Source: Balanoglossus misakiensis
Lineage: Eukaryota; Hemichordata
Length of the DNA stretch: 64,000 bases
Direction of reading: 5' to 3'
NCBI GenBank assembly: GCA_040954595.2
Contig: CM082588.2
Location: forward strand, 5,952,001 to 6,016,000
In this document: piece by piece, positions 49,594 to 64,000 of the stretch
Layout of the letters: every line of letters starts with the position of its first letter
Numbering within the stretch: position 1 is the stretch's first letter
Position numbers and translations under genes: made by a program
Notes under the pieces: generated by a model
The model's input: the letters and a program-made list of their open reading frames with translations, nothing else
Told to the model about the DNA's origin: nothing
Databases searched by the model: none

Positions 49594-52075
49594 TTATTTC
49601 CTGCCATCGACTTCCGCGCGTTTAACAGCTACGATTTTGAATTCATCTGGTGCGTGCACCACCCCAAATGTCCCTTCAGTAGATGGTGTATCGTCACCGT
49701 CTGGTAACCTGAATTCAAAAACTTGAATCAACCGTGTGAGAAACAGGAAGATCTCCATCTTGGCCAATGGGGAACCAGCACAATCCCTGGGACCTGCAAT
49801 AAAGGCATAGACCAAATTAATCAGAGGATAAAAACTGCAATTTCTACTCATAGAGACAAACTGGAAATATGTACACAAGCTGTGTTCTACCAAGTGCTTT
49901 ATAAACTTTACTGAAATATTTCACTATCTCTTTACATTACAACCCCGAATGTTAAAGTTTTCATAGATCCTACTGAATTAAGGGCTCGAGCGATATCTCT
50001 ATTAAACATAGTGTTAGAGGCGAATTGTGATCACTTGGTTACGTTCGTAACATGGGTTCCGATCCGTTGGTACTTACCTACTGAAAATGGAATAATCTTC
50101 TCCCTGTTTACAACTTTCCCTGTGTCATCCAGAAACCGAGTAGGGTCAAACTTCTCCGGGTTCTCCCAGTTTTTCTCATCCATGTGAACTGCCCATAGAT
50201 TGGAAAAGATCATGGTTCCCTTTGGAATAGTGTACCCATACATATCTGCATCTTCCGAGGTGGTGCGTTGTGTACCTAAAGGTACAACACTTGCTCTTCT
50301 CTGGATTTCCAATGTAACTGCCTCTATGTACGGGAGTTTAGATTTGTCAGTTAACGATGGGATATTGTGAAGACCGATACCCTCTTCTATTTCACGGAAG
50401 CACCTTTCTTGGATGTCTTGGTTGAGAGACAGGTACAGAAGTGCCCATAATAAAACTGTCGCTGTGGTGTCGGTGGCTGCTGCAAACATAGTCACTAAAG
50501 TAAGTGAAAAATGGTCAGGGTCTTCCAGGAAATCGAGAGAGTTGTCCTTTTTAGATTCGGTGCTTTGGTAAAACTTTTCATGCAATGATAAGTATGCATC
50601 AATAAATGACTCTGGGTTGGAACTCTGTTGTGCCGTATTGCGATGTTTCTCCACTTTCTTTTCCATGAAGGTGACCATCTCGTTGAATCTACGGCGAAGG
50701 CGGTCTTTAAATGGCATCGGTAAATGCCACATCGATGGGAAAAAAGTCAACAGCGCTGAGCTTTGTATAGCTGCCACTGTCAATCGGTTTGCATTGATTA
50801 ACTCTCCGAAACTGGCATCGTTGTACCGGAACCTCTTGCCGAAAAGCATGTGGCACATGACGTTGGAAACTGCCTTCATAATGATGTTATTTACACAGGT
50901 GGGAGAACCGTTCAACTCACGCAAGGAAGCAACGAGAAACTCGTTTTCTTCGTTGATAATTTCCTCGGATGCTCTCTTCCCCATTCCAAGATCATGTAAA
51001 ATTCCAACGGAGCACTTCCTGATGTCTCTCCACACTGGCCAAGGAGCAGCGAGTATCCCTGCGCAGAATTAAACACAGAAATCGAAATTTTACATTTATC
51101 GATACGAGTATTATTCCACATGAAGAGATACCCGTATCAGTTATGTCTCCCGAGGAATTAGGATTGGGGCCGAAACGACTGGGGCCGTAAAACTAAAGGG
51201 CCGAGACGACCTGTTCCCGAAAGGTCCACAGCGTAGTTGATCGGGGCATGGAGCTGCCCACAAACTTGAATCGAGTACATAGCCTACACCGAAGGTCCGT
51301 GAATCGAGCCTTGTCGCTTTTAAGCTATTCTATTCTACTCACTCCCTCTATGACAAAGGAATAGGGCCTACTTTTGTATTCTATACAGTTGGCATTTCTT
51401 AATTAGTGGTAAAGGTGTGAACTACCGAAAGACAGCGTATAATATCTTACGTAATTGATAATCATACGATATTATGCAGTGAACCTTCACATGTCGTTGT
51501 TGATATTTCTGTGGTGGACAATATACCTGGACGGGGATATGATCTATCCGCACAGAGCTTAAAAGCATCAGCCTCTATCCCCCTACCAATGTCTTTCACC
51601 TTTTTATAGCGTGTTGGTGGGAAATTTTGACAAGCATGGACATATTGGTCTGAGCTTTTTATAAATGACCGAAGTTGTCTTGCATGATGCTAAAATATTT
51701 TCATTAAATAACAATGGTGCCTCCATGATTAAACTTACCTTTGTTGTTATGGAGTTGGCATAAAGTCCCATCAACTGGCCTTTCTGAGAATTTGGACGAT
51801 TGTTTGATGAAGGCATCTTTGATAGCTTGGTGACTGTTAAGTACCACTACCAGTTCGGTTCCCAATTTGACGCTGAAAACGTCTCCGTAACGTCTGGCCC
51901 ATTCGTGGAATTTCTTGTGGGGTTTATCGCCCAGGAAAAACAGGCAACCAAGCAGGGGCATACCCCATGGCCCAGGCGGGAGACTACGTCGGCGGAGAAA
52001 CCAAGATGCAAACATAACAGTCACCAACAGAATGAGCAAGAGAGTGGTAAGACCCAACATATCTGTAGACGCCAT
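49594..52075 (-). CDS. Cytochrome P450, CYP2 clan
   Basis: Microsomal haem-thiolate monooxygenase; the substrate cannot be inferred. Three coding exons on the minus strand: 52075-51739, 51058-50078 and 49793-49594, all with GT..AG junctions and phase-1 introns, giving 505 aa, a full CYP2 length. Residues 8-26 form the N-terminal ER anchor, then RRR and the hinge LPPGPWG (32-38). I-helix AAATDTT is at 305-311, ExxR as EIQR at 363-366, the PERF-region FDPTRF at 416-421, and the haem loop FSVGPRDCAG at 437-446 with Cys444 as iron ligand. The last intron cuts the haem-loop glycine codon (G440). All signature residues are intact, so the enzyme should be functional. Vertebrate CYP2 genes usually have nine exons (five in CYP2U1 and CYP2R1), so this gene is intron-poor. 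The family within the clan is not resolved. Confidence 0.95.
51160..51215. repeat. Degenerate GGGGCCGAAACGACT repeat in P450 intron 1
   Basis: Three imperfect tandem copies of a GGGGCCGWAAMGACT-type unit. The rest of the intron (51059-51738) shows nothing recognisable. Confidence 0.6.
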
Positions 52076-52181
52076 GATTACAAGTGACCAGCTTGCGGAC
52101 CGCTTATCGTATGTGGTGCCACAGTTTCATATTATGCAACGTATCATGCGAGATAGATAGACACACAGCAAACAAGAACTG

Positions 52182-52364
52182 TGACCTTTAACCACGGTCA
52201 CCCTGACCTCGCCGCACTGACTCCGGATCCCTGCCCCCAGTGACCCAATCACAGCAAATAAACTCAATGACCCTCAACCACGGCCACCCCGACCTCAGCG
52301 CACTGAGTCTGGATCCCTGCCCCCAGTGACCCAATCACAGCAAACAAACTCGGTGACCCTCAAC
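52182..52364. repeat. 86-bp tandem repeat in the P450/HACE1 spacer
   Basis: TGACCYT-containing unit starts at 52182, 52268 and 52354, an exact 86-bp period, with two full copies and a short third. Each full copy includes CCCCCAGTGACCCAATCACAG. Confidence 0.9.
52195..52209. promoter_or_regulatory. IR3 nuclear-receptor palindrome
   Basis: CGGTCA-CCC-TGACCT in the first 86-bp copy, one base from the full oestrogen-response consensus. It lies 120 bp upstream of the P450 start codon. The second copy has a degraded version (GGCCACCCCGACCT). Confidence 0.5.
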
Positions 52365-52395
52365 GAACTCGTCAAACCTAGTCTGGTTCTCCACT

Positions 52396-52408
52396 CTACT
52401 TATACGCT
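52396..52408 (-). promoter_or_regulatory. Candidate TATA box for the P450 gene
   Basis: On the minus strand the sequence reads GCGTATAAGTAGAG about 320 bp upstream of the ATG. If used, the 86-bp repeats would lie in the 5' untranslated region. Confidence 0.35.
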
Positions 52409-53194
52409 GACAAAAACGTTCAGGTATGTTCCATCCGACCGTTTCTGTCTAAACCGTGGGCCCTCAAAGTATCCAGCGTTCGGATTGGTGCATATGCATA
52501 TATCTTTTACATCATTGTATTGTTCAAAAGAGACATTCTGATTGTCGAATATACAGGTATATCCCTTCCATGAGATAAAATATTCAAAAGAGACCCTTCT
52601 GTGGCATCAATATAACATATTAAATTCGACAAAAAACATTGAGATGTGCGGGATTGCTCTCCGAGATCAGGAAACTTTATTGAACTAAATGAAATCAAGA
52701 TGTAAAACAAAGTAATCTACCAGTTCATATATCATTTACACGTTTCAGCTGACCAGGCATTGTTTGTATAGGGTTCAGGGAATGATATTATTTCTTGGAA
52801 AATCTTAATAATTGGGTTTAACAGATATGGTCAGTTTCTTCGGAGATACACGGAGTGGACTAACATAGATGTGAAGGTTGTCTACCTCTACTAGCTGAAG
52901 ATTTAATGTAAAATAAAAGCAATATTTCATTAATAATCAAACAATAGCATGCCATCTTATACGTGGTTAAACAGAATATGTGCTAACAATGAAAATCAAA
53001 CGCTGTTTTAATAATTGTTGTTCATTCAAAAGCTCTAAGCGTGTGTCACATGGCGCCCTCAACGTTCAGATTCGAGTCTGAATCTGAATGCGTTTATAAC
53101 CACAATATCACATTTTGTGCAGCCGTACCCGCTTGGGTTCCCCACCCCTTGTGTATGAGGTTCGCCCCCGAGGACGGGCTGTCGCGAAACAGAG
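52409..53194. other. HACE1 upstream region
   Basis: No gene. The stretch immediately before the HACE1 start (53041-53194) has no TATA box and is richer in CpG than the flanks, as expected for a broad promoter. Confidence 0.4.
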
Positions 53195-62092
<8,898 letters not shown>

Positions 62093-64000
62093 GTGGACAA
62101 CCAAGTCAACCAACCTAGAGGTCCCATCTGTCACAAAGTTCGTGTAGTTGAGGAGCACTGAAACATTTTCTGGGATCTCATTGGTCAGGAATTGCCAATT
62201 TGCATAAATACCTCTAAGTACAGTCTACATGTGCGAGAGACCCCCTCAGTCAGTGGAAGATTCTTTCCGATGTACCAGTATTCCTGTGAAAGTCCCCATC
62301 GATGTGTACACCTTCTTCCTGTTTCGTATCAGTTGTTCAGAAGTTTGTAATTTGTAATAATTATTTTATTCCCATGACACTTTTTATTCCAGCTCAAACT
62401 ACACTGTGTATTTGTTCCGTCAATTCAGGGTTTGAACTAGAGCATTATGTCAAGTAATAGCCAGTAGTTTTATAAAGTTAGGGGAACTCGTAAAGTGATG
62501 TAAGAGTGAACATTTACATATCAATATGTATAATATATGATGTACATTTGCTTATCCCAACAGAGAATTTGTATTTTTCTGTTTGGTAGTATGTTGACCC
62601 TTGAAACCTTAGATCTCCAAGCACATGACCTGTGACATTAGGTCTGTCATCAGAAGTGACCCTTCATTATAGAGCTCTTTTTAATGTGACCTTTAACCTA
62701 GATACAAGTCTCTATTGTCAATTTGCTCTGTCTGTGTGAGAAAACTGAAAGATTATCAAACAGGAAATAGTTTTAACCATGTGTATGTATTGTACATGTA
62801 TGTGTGCATTTTGCTTTTGTATAAGAGAGCATGTAGCCACCCTCTCAAGATAATAATGGCTTTCCAACGTAGGTGGCGTAATTGTCCAAACAAAAGTTCA
62901 GTTGTTCTGTAATTGGGGGCACACGACTTAGCAAGTCAATGATGCAAGTGCAGGGTAGTTGACTTGTTACAATTTAGTATGCGATATAATCAATTTTCCT
63001 GAATATTATATTGTGTATTAGGGTATCTGTGTACCGCATTTGTCTACATATTCTGATATGTAGAATTACAATATCTGCTTCTTATTCAAGAATCTAAGGG
63101 AGAGTGAATAAGTTCCCTCATTGGTTCCACTATCAACACTCGACTCGCATCACGCTGGACAACTATGATTAAAAAGATGTGGATGATTTAAACATGTCCT
63201 CACATGTATGTCCACTTTCATTCACCAGAATTCTAGTCAGTGTTGACATTATCCTAACAATGGCTTCAGTGCATCTAGCTCTTTATAAGTTCACAAAGCA
63301 TGTCAATGTATGATAGTTTATAATTTTCATTTTGCTTTGTGGCTGTACTTATTTTTATACGAGCTATTTTGTGTAATGTCGTCGTGACAACAAAGAAAGT
63401 AAAGAGTTAATATTTAAATGGAATGTGCAGAAGTGTGCAGTCTTTTCATACGCGGATAAAACTTGAATATGAAAACAAAATAACACTGACACAAGTTTTT
63501 CCCAATCTACCAATGAAAGTTTAATGAGTTCAGAATATTCCCAACACACTCTACTTGCAAATAATGCTTCATGTACATGCAAAGTTTCACACGAAATGAC
63601 ATGTTCCCTGAAAGGTCCACTGAGAATTCAGAGCTTCCAATATTACTCTCAAGTTTGTAACACTGAGGAGTAGAATTATTTAGGAAAATTAAAAAGAGAC
63701 AGAATTAATGATTGAAATGTTTCCTACATGTAAATGTCTTTAAAAATTGTGCAGTGTTTCCCGTTCATGTCAAACATGAAAATTATTCATGTAGAGAAGT
63801 CTGAAAAAAATTAAAAGGCTACAATTTTAAAGGTATCTACAACTTAAGCTAAAGACTAATTAAGTACTTTACACCTTAGGAGAGTAAACAAGATTCGTTC
63901 ATGTACATGCGTAGTTTAATGTCAGTAGAAGATTGTGTACATTAGGGTAAACCACTACAGAGCATACAGTATATTGTAAAAGTATAAGGCACTTGTATCA
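62093..64000 (+). other. HACE1 3' untranslated and downstream region
   Basis: No further gene is supported. AT-rich sequence with ATTAAA words near 63689 and 63808 but no clear canonical polyadenylation signal close to the stop codon. A DR1-like TGACCTTTAACCT lies at 62687-62699. Confidence 0.45.

Overview
This window looks like nuclear DNA from an invertebrate deuterostome; a hemichordate or lancelet is my guess and the exact species cannot be read from the sequence. The reasons are intron-rich genes with GT..AG splice sites, a HACE1 orthologue that is nearly collinear with the vertebrate protein, a CYP2-type P450 with only three exons, abundant tetranucleotide microsatellites and several fold-back elements. 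Nothing suggests bacterial, plasmid or viral DNA.

Layout. Positions 1 to about 46,970 contain no protein gene that I can support. This long intergenic interval holds a duplicated ~0.47-kb repeat (1245-1700 and 2083-2575), a Harbinger-like non-autonomous DNA element with a TTA target duplication (2763-3565), large microsatellites, a five-copy 348-bp satellite (19335-21077), a 140-bp hairpin next to a short inverted-repeat element (22661-22970), a ~515-bp sequence present twice in opposite orientation 10 kb apart (29642-30156 and 40218-40733), and two adjacent long palindromes (45994-46179, 46220-46409). The same interval carries many perfect or near-perfect palindromic or direct-repeat transcription-factor sites of the CLEAR E-box, CRE, RFX X-box, E2F, DR1 and YY1-like types. 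It therefore reads more like a regulatory landscape than empty DNA.

The last 17 kb is gene-dense. A two-exon two-pore-domain potassium channel gene lies on the plus strand (46975-48747). It is tail-to-tail with a three-exon cytochrome P450 of the CYP2 clan on the minus strand (49594-52075, 505 aa). The P450 is head-to-head with HACE1 on the plus strand (53195-62092, 26 coding exons, 1017 aa), with 1.1 kb between the two start codons. That spacer carries an 86-bp tandem repeat whose first copy contains a perfect IR3 nuclear-receptor palindrome.

Functionally the three genes are unrelated: a background potassium conductance, an ER monooxygenase, and a HECT E3 ubiquitin ligase whose vertebrate counterpart targets active RAC1. 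Shared control of the P450 and HACE1 through their common spacer is possible but is inference.
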